From Glandiceps talaboti (lineage: Eukaryota; Hemichordata; Enteropneusta; Spengelidae), in contig NC_135571.1 of the NCBI RefSeq assembly GCF_964340395.1, positions 3,198,111-3,262,110 on the forward strand: a DNA stretch of 64,000 nt. Direction: 5' to 3'. This document shows positions 46,756 through 62,830 of this stretch, piece after piece. A model generated the notes under the pieces. The model saw nothing but the letters and a program-made list of their open reading frames with translations, was not told the DNA's origin and did not search any database. The first letter of the stretch is position 1; each line of letters starts with the position of its first letter. The position numbers and the translations under genes were made by a program.

Positions 46756-46976
46756 GTTTACTTAGATGGTTTTCTGGACACAGGGTCAAAAGCCTATATA
46801 CAGGGGTAGGTAACAAATATTAGTCTAGAGCACGATCGATATAGTGACAAGTACAAATATAAAAGTTGCGGGAAAATTCTACATAGTACCTGGTACAAGT
46901 CGTTTAGTTACAAGTAAAGTCTATATTGCGACGAGTACAAAGTCCTGATTTTCCCACCGTCCATTGCGTATTCAAC

Positions 46977-50686
<3,710 letters not shown>

Positions 50687-51318
50687 AAAAAATGTATTGG
50701 CTACCAGATATCACTGCAAGTTGCATCCTGGGAGGCAACATAGAAAATGGTCAACAACAGATGTATGTGACCGAATGGATGGAGTTTAGTTAACTAAATA
50801 TGCCAGGCTTGTGTATGACAGGAGGGAGTGAAAAATCCGGACTGTCAACTTCCGACACCAAAACTGAACTGAACTAAATTCAGTGCCAACTACATGTTCT
50901 GATGTTTTAATGACAACAGTTGAACAAGAACACAGCTAGCAATTGCATATCACACTTTTCAAATTTAACATAAGAGTGGTAAGGTTTGAAATCAGAAGTA
51001 CAGAGTTTTCTTAATGAGTAAGGAAGGCAGATATTTCCCGCCGTTTAAATTGATTCTATATATTTAATCTTCAATTTGTTGGATACTATATATCAGAATT
51101 CGCATTGGTGAAATAATAATGGGATATATTGTGTACCAATGATTACATTAAAATTTATGCTGATGAAGTAATTGTTAATTATAGTTTATAGTTATGGATT
51201 ATGGTGTATGAATTTTTGTCATGGATTATGAATTATGTATTGATAATGATTTATGGATTATTGTATATGGACCATGTTGTCTGGATTATGGTGTATAGTT
51301 TATGGATATGGTTTATGG
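50687..51318 (+). other. 3' flank of the acyltransferase gene
   Basis: Includes the probable 3' UTR, then a degenerate GGATTATGG-type low-complexity tract from about 51180. No other gene. Confidence 0.5.
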
Positions 51319-52243
51319 ATTATCATCATGGATTATGAATTACTTATGGCTTATGACATAGATTATCGTGTATAGATTATATGTTATATAGATTATGATT
51401 TATGGTTTATGGGGTATTGATTATGGATTACATTGTCTGCCCGAGTTACATGATCAGTCACATTGAATAAGAAGAGTAGGTAATGTAATGTTTCTCAAAT
51501 TATTCAGACTATTTACAAATCTAATAATCATGTGAGAAAATTGTGACACTGATTCACTTGTACTGTCATGTTTGCCTGTGAAAAGACATGTAGCATTTTA
51601 TCATTTTAATCAAATAAATCATTAAAAGACCACTTTTGATTTTTGGCGTGAGTCACATGTACATCACGTGACTGGTATGTGATACATATCACGTGTCTGC
51701 TATGGAGTCTTACTTTATCGGTATCCCTAACAAACCGTAAGAAGAGACTTAACACAGTGGCACAGAAATAAAAATTATTATTATTTGTTTAATAAATATT
51801 ATCATTTCTAAATTTCATATTATTAGGTCTGCCACTTCCAGCAACGATTTTCACAAACTCATGATAGAGGGCGTGAGTCATTACCATTGCCATTCAAGGC
51901 AGAATTAATGAATTTGTTTATAAGCGGTTTCACAAACCCATGCTAGGAGGCATGAGTCTTTACTTTACCATTCAATGCACATATGCATGATATCCATTTG
52001 GTGTTCACCTCCCAGGCGCCCCGTTGTAAAGTCGATACATTTGTTTGCATTTCTTTATCAGGATATAATCCAAGGGTTCGTCTCACCATTTGTAGGGTAA
52101 GTACACATGAAATGATATATTAATAACATATCCGTCGTAGTGTCAACCATGGAAGTACAGTGAAACCCACTGTGGGTTCTACTTCCATAGATAAATTGAC
52201 ATGTCAAGGGTCTTTGGTGGACACACCTTTACTTTCTACGTAC
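51319..52243 (+). repeat. Long direct duplication, copy 2
   Basis: Same orientation as 45640-46755 and alignable from the GGATTATGAATTACTTATGG block to the GGACACACCTTTAC block, with substitutions and small indels. The two copies lie either side of the acyltransferase gene. Confidence 0.9.
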
Positions 52244-52738
52244 AAGTGCTACTTATCATGATTTATCATATCAACCGTTTCCACTTAGCCTTGATAACCT
52301 AAAATATAATCAAAACATTAACGGGAATGACAAAGACATTTTTTCTTAAATCGATGCCTACAATACTGTGAAACCTCAATATCTCCCTCATCTATGCCCC
52401 CTCCCCTAGCCTGCCTTGATTGTTACTTTGTGCCAAAGTCTTTGCGATTAAAGTAATTGATATTAAATGCTAAGTAGGTTCAGTAAAATGATAACATTCG
52501 TCAGGAAAAATACTGTAAATTTAATTACTTTATACACCCCACAAAGTAGGATTCACAGTGTGAAATCTTTATTGCTGAGAACTATCAACAAATGCTTCCT
52601 TTCCTAAATGATATGGAATACCCTGATAACATAATTATTTAACCAAGCAAGTAAGAATAACTATTTTATAATGTTTATCTGTTGATGGAAATCTGAAACG
52701 TAAAGCTTGGAGAGACAATCCAGTTTCTGTTTGTTTGT

Positions 52739-52783
<45 letters not shown>

Positions 52784-52861
52784 ACTGTCTTACTTTTTGT
52801 ACATGTGTGTGTATGTATGTATGTATGTATGTATGTATGTGTATGTATGTATGTATGTATG

Positions 52862-52894
<33 letters not shown>

Positions 52895-53324
52895 GGATTT
52901 ATTTAATAAATACATATCTATATTATAATCTATATATATCAATATTTGTGCATCTAATAAGAAATCACAATATACAACCAAAAGTGAATAGTTTCATGAC
53001 GAAATAATTATATGCAAATAACATGAAAGTGCAAAGTCCTTTAAGTAATTAAAAACCAAGGATCTTTCCTATATTATTGTCTAATGAATATAGTATATGT
53101 ACTACTTAAATTGTTAAGCCTGTGTATTCAAAACCAAAATTAAAAAAAAATATCCATAATAAATGATAACTACTTCACATCACTTACTTTTCATAACTAC
53201 TACATTATATTCAAAATGACTAGAATGATAACCTTGAGTACTCTTGAACACTTCGCAGATCTAGAGTTAACTTAGTCTGGTTTGAGTCACAATCCAAGTG
53301 TTAAGGTTAATGGAGTGATACGAC
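52244..53324. other. Intergenic with (GT)n and (TATG)n
   Basis: (GT)n at about 52738-52780 and (TATG)n at about 52809-52890. No gene recognised. Confidence 0.6.
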
Positions 53325-53640
53325 ACTGGTAATCCAGCCTCCGGTTTACTAAGATAGATGCAAACTAAATATATTGTGCTTGAACAATGTAGTAGATTAC
53401 ACAAGTTGGTGATAACAGTTCCTCTGTTGTGCGATTCTAATCACTCTGTGATCACCATAGTATCAATATTGGAAGTCCCAAAGTAGCACCACAAGTTCAA
53501 GGACCTCTAACCAAACTAGTTTTCAGAGACTATAATTAAATCGATGTCCATTCAATAGTTTATCACTTTTGTATCAACCTGTTGCGACATTAGTTTTAGT
53601 TGTGTCTATCTTAGAAAACCAAAGGCTCAACTACCAGGGT
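53325..53640 (+). mobile_element. MITE family B, full copy whose right end is amplified
   Basis: Left end ACTGGTAATCCAGCCTCCGG...CTAAGATAGA. The right end (TCTATCTTAGAAAACCAAAG...CTACCAG) is its imperfect inverse, about 28 of 35 positions alike. The interior matches the copies at 3143 and 32316. Confidence 0.85.
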
Positions 53641-54520
53641 AATATCTATCTTAGAAAACCAAAGGTTCAACTACCAGGGTAATATCTATCTTAGAAAACC
53701 AAAGGCTCAACTACCAGTGTAATATCTATCTTAGAAAACCAAAGGCTCAACTACCAGGGTAATATCTATCTTAGAAAACCAAAGGTTCAACTACCAGGGT
53801 AATATCTATCTTAGAAAACCAAAGGTTCAACTACCAGGGTAATATCTATCTTAGAAAACCAAAGGCTCGACTACCAGGGTAATATCTATCTTAGAAAACC
53901 AAAGGTTCAACTACCAGTGTAATATCTATCTTAGAAAACCAAAGGCTCAACTACCAGTGTAATATCTATCTTAGAAAACCAAAGGCTCAACTACCAGTGT
54001 AATATCTATCTTAGAAAACCAAAGGCTCAACTACCAGTGTAATATCTATCTTAGAAAACCAAAGGCTCAACTACCAGTGTAATATCTATCTTAGAAAACC
54101 AAAGACTCAACTACCAGTGTAATATCTATCTTAGAAAACCAAAGGCTCAACTACCAGTGTAATATCTATCTTAGAAAACCGAAGGCTCAACTACCAGTGT
54201 AATATCTATCTTAGAAAACCGAAGGCTCGACTACCAGGGTAATATATATCTTAGAAAACCGAAGGCTCGACTACCAGGGTAATATATATCTTAGAAAACC
54301 GAAGGCTCGACTACCAGGGTAATATATATCTTAGAAAACCGAAGGCTCAACTACCAGGGTAATATATATCTTAGAAAACCGAAGGCTCGACTACCAGGGT
54401 AATATATATCTTAGAAAACCGAAGGCTCGACTACCAGGGTAATATATATCTTAGAAAACCGAAGGCTCAACTACCAGGGTAATATATATCTTAGAAAACC
54501 GAAGGCTCAACTACCAGGGT
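53601..54520. repeat. 40-bp minisatellite, 23 units, made from the MITE terminal repeat
   Basis: 23 head-to-tail units of AATATCTATCTTAGAAAACC followed by AAAGGCTCAACTACCAGGGT, all 40 bp. The first unit is the right end of the MITE at 53325-53640. Units are ordered by variant: AAAGG on the left, GAAGG from about 54180, then AATATATATC from about 54241 to the end. Confidence 0.95.
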
Positions 54521-54872
54521 AATAACGGAATTACTGAAGTTATATATACCTTCTTATATAATCAATAATCATAAAATCTATGTACCCATGATTCTGCATT
54601 GCATACACACATATTATGAGAATATAAGCGTTGTTTATAATAAGGATGTTATCAGAATAAAGTTTCTGGTATGGTTACACAATGTGTAAGCATAGATATT
54701 ATCTGCAAACATTATCTTTCTAAGCTCCAACTGTTTCCCCTTCTTCAGGCTCCTCAACTAGTAAACAACAACAAAAAACAAGGAAGGATCAATGCATATG
54801 TTAATCAATTTTATCAAGAACGACAGAGAACGTATGTATTGTGTATTGTTTGAACCTTAACTTCATTACAGT

Positions 54873-54910
54873 ACGTTATTTTGTCCCCAGCTTCTTGGGG
54901 ACAAAATAAC
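54873..54910. repeat. Hairpin, 14-bp perfect stem
   Basis: GTTATTTTGTCCCC and GGGGACAAAATAAC separated by eight bases. It could be a transcript hairpin or the remains of a small palindromic element. Confidence 0.8.
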
Positions 54911-54987
54911 AGACATTTGCCCAAGACATATCCTTTTAATCCATTAAACAGACACGGAGCCGTACTAAAGCTGTCAGATATATCTAC

Positions 54988-55199
54988 TTAACCCTTTCAG
55001 GACTAGAAACTTTCCCGCCAAAATTTTTGTACAAAAATTCTTGTTTCTCTGTAATTTTTGGAAAAAGATCAACTTTATTTTAGATCAGAATCCAAGAAAT
55101 ATTACTTCCCAATGAAGTAATATTCTTAAATTTTAGAAAATGTTCTTACAATCAAGTTTCTATTTATTCCAATGTCGTCTCTAGGAATGAAAGGGTTAA
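54988..55199. mobile_element. piggyBac-like MITE
   Basis: 212 bp from TTAACCCTTTCAGGACTAG to CTAGGAATGAAAGGGTTAA. TTAA at both ends next to CCCTTTCA inverse ends is the piggyBac pattern (TTAA target, CCC-starting ends). No transposase inside. Confidence 0.8.
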
Positions 55200-55627
55200 A
55201 TGGTGAAGGTGAACTCCCTTAGTCGTGAACAAGAATGTCAAAGTAGTCATTATTAATAGGAGATTCAAACATAATTCCATTGTAATTAATCTCATTCTAA
55301 GTTATATTTAGATAGAGTATAGATTACTTGTTGTGAATAATTCCTTCCTGATATGTTTAGAGTATAGAATGTTGCAAAGTAAAAGGTAATTAAAATATAC
55401 AATGTAATTATATAAGGCGCTAGAAACAATGGAACGTGACAAAGTGAATTATATAGAGAGGTATGCCACTATGTGAGTTTTAATATTGACTTTGATTGCG
55501 TGTGTGTATGCAAGTGGATTGGCCCTCACTGACGCCATGATGCTCTGTTATCAGGGCAAAAGCTAGTCAGAACTTTTGGAAACCCTATGAGTTATGACTA
55601 GTTTCGTTAAGACTATACAGTTTTTCC

Positions 55628-55691
<64 letters not shown>

Positions 55692-55845
55692 CCTGCCTGT
55701 TTGTCTATACCTATATGTCTATATATACCCGTCTGGCTGGTTGTCTGTCTGTCTATATATCTGTCTGTCTATCTATCTTTCTGCGTCTATGTCTTTGTGT
55801 CTGTAATACAAATAAGTAAATCTAGTTCGTATGCCTCCAACTTAC
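55200..55845. other. Downstream flank of the lectin gene with (TA)n
   Basis: (TA)n at about 55633-55688. Any further lectin exon would lie here or further left, but I could not identify one. Confidence 0.45.
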
Positions 55846-56810
55846 TGTTAGCGATAACTTTCCAATCACAGATACTGAGGATACTTGATTTCTTCTGTTT
55901 ATTTATAAATACATATCTTGCTGTAACACCACCACAAGTCTTTACCAATCTTTCCTTAACTGCCTCTTCATTGGCTATGAAGCATCGCTTGGTGTGTGTC
56001 ATGTCTCTGTTGTTGCCAGCACGAACGATCATTTTCTTGAATCCGCCTATTTTAACCAAACGATCAATTGTTAAGTATACAACAAGTTAGAAAATGTACT
56101 CAAATTTACTTAGGATTTTTGGAGCAGGAATTGAACAACTGTTAAGGAAAAGACATACATACATACATACATACATACATACATACATACATACATACAT
56201 ACATACATACATACATACATACATACATACATAGGGTTTTTGTTTCACAATGATTAACTTACTAGATAGATCACTGCCTACTTTTATTTTGATCTTTTTG
56301 ATGAAGTATTCTGCACCAAGGTCCATGCCAATGTATGTTTCTCCAGTACCATGACAAGTTTTTTTATCATCATCAGCGACTGCTGAAAAGTCATGATCAA
56401 ATAAAGTTCCAGGGGTAAAGACTTCTTTACCAATCGAAACGTCAACTGCAAAAGAAAGCATGTGTTTGCTACCTCTAGTGTATATCAAAGCACAGACGAA
56501 TGCACCCACTGTACATAGCATTTTACTCCAACCAGATTTGTTCTTTTTATTTAATGTTACGTTAGCTGACATTAAAGTCTAAAATATTTGGTAAGATCTT
56601 TACGTGTTACGTGCAGCATAATATTATTGGAAATATCTTTGCCAGTCACCTTTGAACCCTAAGGCTTATAAAGCTCACGTGTCGGTAATGTCACGTGTTA
56701 CGAATAATGGGTCAATCAAAGACGAAGTACAGAGTCGACAATAAAACAAACAAACAAACAAACAAACAAACAAACAAACAAACAAACGGACGGTCGGACG
56801 GACAGAAATT

Positions 56811-56892
<82 letters not shown>

Positions 56893-57056
56893 TTAAACTG
56901 ACTACTGAATGAGAAGCGGATTTCGCTATTTTTTTCTCGTTTTGATTGTATATCATGAAGGACTGTAGATTGACGTAACTTACCATATCTCCCCCATACA
57001 GTTGGCATCCATATGACCCCAAAAATGGTAACGATTGTAAATATCTTCATTGCCAT
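55846..57056 (-). CDS. Secreted fucolectin-like (F5/8-type galactose-binding fold) protein, three exons seen
   Basis: Exon 1 (57056-56984) encodes a signal peptide, MAMKIFTIVTIFGVIWMPTV plus WGRY, ending at TATG|GTAAGT. Exon 2 (56445-56263) follows CTTTCTTTTGCAG and encodes VDVSIGKEVFTP...GMDLGAEYFIKKIKIKVG. Exon 3 (56046-55846) encodes SGFKKMIVRAGNNRDMTHT...CGGVTARYVFINKQ...LSICDWKVIA and ends at AACA|GTAAGT. All junctions are phase 1 and join cleanly. The order SIGKEV, DLG, RAGNN, C-G, RYVFI and LSICDWKV is that of fucolectins and tachylectin-4-type domains, which bind fucosylated glycans in innate defence. The fucose-binding His/Arg residues are not obvious, so binding is uncertain. Alternative: transcription from an ATG at 56572 reading straight into exon 2. 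The 3' end may lie in another exon, or the frame may run on to a stop at 55787. Confidence 0.65.
56155..56233. repeat. (CATA)n in lectin intron 2
   Basis: About 19 pure ATAC units between exons 2 and 3 of the lectin gene. Confidence 0.95.
56742..56892. repeat. (AAAC)n and (GACA)n in lectin intron 1
   Basis: About 11 CAAA units, a short GACGGTCG patch, then about 20 GACA units, all inside intron 1. Confidence 0.95.
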
Positions 57057-58429
57057 CCTTTTTAATTTCTCCACCCATTTTTGAAAATGAAGTAGTAGAA
57101 GATTCGACATTAATCAGGTACAAAAATGTAAATCAAATTTAGCACATCAACACTCTTATATTTTCAGAGTTGAGAGCATTGTATATTTTTTCGTATCAAC
57201 ATTTTTTACCTGAAATGGCCAGGATTAAATCACTACAATGGAAGTAAACGAACAACTAGATGTGTATGTAAATGTATTTCCTATTTTGGGAGGTGTTTTG
57301 CCTTGAGAACTATTTGCACAATATTTTAGGAACGTGTCATTCGAAGACACTTCACATGTATTAAATATTTGATTCTAGCAATACATGACTCATGGCTAAA
57401 TGAGGGCACCATTTGCTGCATAATATGTACAATTCTTGCATTACGATAACTTTCGATAAGCATGACTGCATTCAATCGATACATCAATCGTAGTCATGTC
57501 TCAAAATACGATAAATAAATCCCCCTTTGCTCTTTGTTTACTTTGGATATCAATGGGCTTATGCGATTCGTTGCCATTTTTACTCTGGAAAGCGGAATTC
57601 ATTTTAACAAGACTAAGGTGCGCCCCAACAGCGGTATTCATCACATTCCAGCTTTATCTGGCAACCCCCCCCCCCCCCACCTCCCAGCACATATCCGGGA
57701 TCTACTACAAAACAACCTGAAAACAAGAATGGTCTCATAGTCTCATCATCACGTCACTTCCGGTCCCTTTTCTGCATTATTATCACCTCATGTCTCTAAT
57801 ATTTTAATCAGGAAATCCATTTCCGCTTGTATCTCAAGTTGGCGATACTATACGAATTCACAGCTGCCATCGCAAACATGTCCAAAAGAGTTTCTCCCAG
57901 TCTATTGTTTAGGCAACATATTTCACCCAAGCTGTTGTTTAAGGTCAATAACTACAGATTCTGTACTGCTACTTTTCACTAATTATATAAGCTGTTAACA
58001 GTTTATCTTTTTTAATATTCAATGACAAAAGATGATCTACTGTCACATTTGACTTCACTGTTGACATTTGATCTGTTTAAGTGCACCGAGTACAGCTTAT
58101 CCAGTGTAACTATAACTATAATTAGGATTCCATACAAATCGCCAGGCTGTGTCCCTAACAGCTCTTTTGATAAGTCGTCAAATATGTAATCGCCTGCAAA
58201 TATGTGTCTCTGTACTTTTGTCGGTTTATATACATATATGTACATTGATAGCCAAAAGTCCAGTCGTGTGGATGATTTTTATCTCATGCTTAGGGGAAAA
58301 ACGAAAACCAAACTCTACACAACTGGATTGTAAGCATTGAAAAGTTATCTGAGATGTCTACAAAGTAACTGTTGTTGTATTTATAGTCACTTATTAATGA
58401 AACAACTGTACTGGTCTTCTTTATCTGAG
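57057..58429. other. Upstream of the lectin gene; nothing else recognised
   Basis: C homopolymer at about 57666-57679. The small frames around 57500-57740 have no domain. Confidence 0.5.
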
Positions 58430-58431
58430 CT

Positions 58432-58483
<52 letters not shown>

Positions 58484-58517
58484 ACAACAACAACAACAAC
58501 AACACCAACAACAACAA

Positions 58518-58575
<58 letters not shown>
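58430..58575. repeat. (ATC)n-(AAC)n-(CCA)n-(ATC)n compound microsatellite
   Basis: Trinucleotide runs in four blocks, roughly mirror-arranged (ATC blocks outside). The open frames over it on both strands are artefacts. Confidence 0.96.
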
Positions 58576-58576
<1 letters not shown>

Positions 58577-60760
58577 GATCGAGCTAAAGCGGGCACTTTT
58601 GACAATTTCTCTCCATTGCTCTTATCCTGAAACCTAATTTCTAATTTCCGAATTCGATTTTAAAGCATGCAATCGTTTAATTGAATATTTCAACAAAGCA
58701 TTCTTTGGAAGTGCAATCCGTTGTGCTTGAATAAGTATTGGTCAGGTTAAACATATGCATTACATCAAAGTTCAGCAGTTAGCTTTGTTCCTGTAAGAGG
58801 TAGGATTCGCATTAATTGTAATGTCCCCTTTTTAGATAGTTATATTCCTCTCTGATTCACCCTCATTAATGTTTCAAATGGGCTCTCAATCCCATTTAAT
58901 ATTAAGGGGACACTTTTCAGTTAACGGGACACTTTTTATACAACGAAATTGTCCTCAAACTCTTTAACCACGAATAAAACTGTCTGCATTGTTGTTAACT
59001 ATTTCAATTTGACACTTTCTCCACCTTGTCATCTGTTGCAACCAACCCGTAAACACATGTGCTGCCACGCCTCAGACAGCACATGTTATTCAATAAAGTG
59101 TGTGTAAAAATAGTCTCAAGCTGGATCAGGTCTCGAACACAGTATGTCTAGCTCTAACGACTAAATGGACTCGTACCGGTACTAGAACTATCAAATATAT
59201 CGTAAATTTATACTAAAAATATAACAATCACATGAAGATGGATGTTGTAAATCATGTGGACAACATGGTAGTTTTAATAATCAAAAACCCCATTAAACGA
59301 ACACAGGTGGGAAAGATTTATGGAATGTTTGTTATACTGTGGAAGGTTCCTATTATAAACCAATTGTTGGTAAGGGGCTAATGTTTAACTGGCTGGGGAG
59401 ACAGTGTTACTCCCGGGGGAGGGAGTCATGTCTAAAACCACCGCTTAAAGTGAGGGGGTCATAAGGAAGTAATGATTTATTATTTATTAAACACATATGG
59501 TAATGTTTTTTTATTCATTTCCAAAAGTTATTTGCAATATAGAAATATAGATTAAATAAATCACGATTGTACGATTGTACATATTATATACTGTTATTCC
59601 TAGCGGTCTTCAACATTAATTATTCATCGGTATATCTCTGGAAATTTGAATATCATTATAGAAGCACAAGCCGAGTTTATACATGTATACGCGTCGTGTG
59701 TAATGCATATTTAAAAGGTACTCACATTATTATACCTATTGAAGAAACACTTGCAATTAACTGAACTCAAACCCGGTATTAAGATATAACTTATAAACAA
59801 TCTAATGACGTCATTTATTGTACTTACGTATAAAAATGTTCAGGAAATCCCTACTATGCAATCAACTGTTCTAACAATGCCAGAAGACAATTGTATTGTT
59901 ATAGAAGACATGCATTTATATTAACATTATACTGGAATAGTTATAATCAAGGTTTGTGTAAGTATTTTGATTTGAGTAAAAAGCTTATAAACTCAGCTTG
60001 ACCCTCTTTGAATATAAAAGTTTGTATCTTCCTTTCTCAATAATGTATTACCTCTTTGTTTTTCTAGATTGTTTTCCAAGCTATTTTCTAACTCTACCAA
60101 GGGCAGTATTTGTATAAACAATAAATGTGTGTTGTAAATAAACCGACAGATGCCAGTAATTACTCATGGACACGTATCACGGTTTGGTGAACACACGGTG
60201 CACATTTCCGTAGCCTTAACATAGGTTGCCCGTTGGATACTGTGCCAGCTTATATATATTAACAATTTGAATTAATATTAATAGTGCCAAATCAGCTGGA
60301 GAAATTATATAATAATATAACAACTTTTGTTGCCCTCATGCCCCCTGCCCAAATCACACATTTTACAAATACAAAAATATGTTACGGGACACAAAAAGAA
60401 TAAACGATAAAGAGGAAGAATATATGAATATATTAAACGAATTCTTTTTCGTAATGTGGATCCTTTGTACACAAATATTGCCATGTTAAAGAATTCTTAC
60501 TGTATAACATGACATGAGATATTAAAATTTGTATATCAGTGGATCACTGTACAACCATTTCGGTATTTATTGTCCTTAAATTGTGGTACAGGAGGCTGAA
60601 ATAAGTAAAATTCAGCCTCGCCCTCTGTTGTATCTTCAGAATGAAAAAAAAAGATATTGGGAATAATGTATTTATACCTCCTCAAGTATTATTCTTGAAT
60701 TATCAGGAAAAATAATGTAACTTTTAACTTATATTTCAACAACCGTGGACAAAATGACAG
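58576..60760. other. Long gene-free stretch
   Basis: AT-rich with two small hairpins: ACATGTGCTG/CAGCACATGT at about 59053-59087 and GAGGCTGAA/TTCAGCCTC at about 60592-60619. No gene recognised. Confidence 0.55.
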
Positions 60761-60911
60761 TTTCCTGCGACATTTTGTCTAAATAAAATGGACTAATCTG
60801 CCACCATACAGACATCAAATGCAGATATCAAAACATTGGCGCCGGCATGTCTGTGTCTGATTGCAGTACGGTTAAATAGTTATTATCATTTAGACAAAAT
60901 GTAGCAAGAAA
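60761..60911. mobile_element. MITE, 151 bp, about 25-bp terminal inverted repeats
   Basis: TTTCCTGCGACATTTTGTCT at the left and AGACAAAATGTAGCAAGAAA at the right are inverse with two mismatches. Non-coding. Confidence 0.8.
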
Positions 60912-60950
60912 TTGCAATCTTGCTATCTTTTAGTGTAGCATGTAAGTAGG

Positions 60951-60961
60951 TAAGTACGTAC

Positions 60962-60996
<35 letters not shown>

Positions 60997-61060
60997 CGTA
61001 ATTTTATTATAGTGACATGAGGTAATAAAATACCTCCCAGCCCATCGGGCTTATAAATCA
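60951..61060 (-). mobile_element. Probable LINE or SINE 3' tail with (ACTT)n
   Basis: Read on the minus strand, GGGCTGGGAGGTATTTTATT is followed by CACTATAATAAAATTACGTA and then (CTTA)n. A conserved-looking tail ending in a short microsatellite is typical of LINE/SINE 3' ends, but no coding part is present. Confidence 0.4.
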
Positions 61061-62064
61061 CCTTGAACATAAAAAAGGATACATTGACAATATAGAGAGG
61101 TTATAGTGAAAAAAGGAAAAGAAGTAACTGTACATACAGTTTGAGAATTTTTTTTTAGCATGTGTAGTTTCTGATTGGTTTCTGCGTCGCTGTATTAAAC
61201 AGAGCCACTGAACACCAACATTTAAAAGGCACTACGACCGCAGACAGCACGAAACAGATGCGACGGATATACATACATGTACTGGGAAACTTCTTGAGAT
61301 AATTGCTTTAAAAAACGAAGTCTCAATTTCTAACACTCTGTTAATAATGATTTTAAATCTAGAAATGCATGGTTTTCAAAAGAAGGACGTTTTTGTGGAA
61401 CTGGGCTTAACCTTTTCCTTCAGGGCCGGCAAGATTCTTGCAACATTTTGCCTACAAAATTCGAATACTTACTCAAAATTAATTTTCTTTTGATGGATTA
61501 AAAACAGCAGTAGATTGACTACGCCACAAGTAAAATCACATTCAATGACATGAAATGATTGATATATCTAAAGAAATATCTAAATGTATCCTTACCTGGG
61601 ATATGGTCCGTACAAGTTCGTGTTTTAAAAAAACGTTAAGCGTGGTATAGATGGGTAAAGGTATTCATTAACATATGCTAATTGGGTAAGCGACTTTCTA
61701 TTGGTGGAAGCTGTTTTTGAAATGGATTCGTATTAGTAAGTCACGGAAATAGTGTATACATGCCCACAATAGACATGTATGTTATTTTTGTATTGGTATT
61801 AGAATTAAATGATTCATAGCTTTAGAATTATTTGAAGGTTAGGACTTCATCAAAATCTATCAATATATATTTCTTATACTGTTACATTTGTAGCTTATCA
61901 TTACACTTTGTGTGTGAAGAGCCAGCCAGCGCAGAAAGACTGCCTGCCTTCCTTCCTGACTAACTGACTGACTGACTGACTGACTGACTGATTAAGAGCT
62001 GACTGACTGACTGACTGACTGACTGACTGACTTACTTACTTACTTACTGACTGACTGACTGACT

Positions 62065-62105
<41 letters not shown>

Positions 62106-62419
62106 TGTGATTTTGAGTTTTTAAGATGACGTCATAGCACAGATACAACAACGTAAAAGTTATCATATATGCAAATGGACGTTATTAATCGCTATATTGA
62201 TGTGATGCTACCTATGTAAACGGGAAACATGTGTCGGATTTATCAATGATTTAAGTCTACAACATGTGCTATCACATGACTAACTCCAATGTATGGTATT
62301 TAGGCTATTTTCAGGACAAAATGGTACTTTAGCTTTCATAAACGTGTATAATTTTACACAGGTTGTATTGTCATCATTGGACGATAACACGTGACAGTAC
62401 TCTTCATGTGAAAATGCAA
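61061..62419. other. Intergenic with (GACT)n/(GACA)n
   Basis: Tetranucleotide runs at about 61963-62104 (GACT, TTAC, GACT, then GACA blocks). No gene. Confidence 0.6.
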
Positions 62420-62487
62420 TATGTATGTCTGTATGTATGTATGTATGTATGTATGTATGTATGTCTGTATGTCTGTATGTATGTATG

Positions 62488-62518
<31 letters not shown>

Positions 62519-62703
62519 CATGTATGTATGTATGTATGTATGTATGTATGTATGTATGCAGGGTATGTTTGTACGTATGTATGAATGTATGTATGTATGT
62601 ATGTATGTATGTATGTATGTACGTACGTATGTTTGTATGTATGTATGTATGTATGTATGTATGTATGTATGTATGTATGTATGAATGTATGTATGTATAT
62701 ATA

Positions 62704-62787
<84 letters not shown>

Positions 62788-62830
62788 TGTGTTTGTGTAC
62801 ATGTTTGCGTATGTGCATGTGTGTGTGTTT
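62420..62830. repeat. (TATG)n-(TA)n-(GT)n compound microsatellite
   Basis: About 280 bp of TATG with scattered variants, then (TA)n at about 62698-62738 and (GT)n to about 62830. Confidence 0.96.

Noticed and set aside
53601-54520. CRISPR-like array
   Set aside because: Units are contiguous 40-bp repeats with no unique spacers, and the setting is an animal genome; it is a minisatellite.
56087-56572. 161-codon frame beginning MSANVTLNKK as a lectin gene in itself
   Set aside because: Its first part is better read as intron: a strong acceptor at 56446 joins in phase to the signal-peptide exon at 57056, and its tail runs through a donor into microsatellite. Kept only as an alternative start.
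60592-60619. Histone-type 3' stem-loop
   Set aside because: Stem and loop sequence do not match the histone consensus and no histone gene is nearby.
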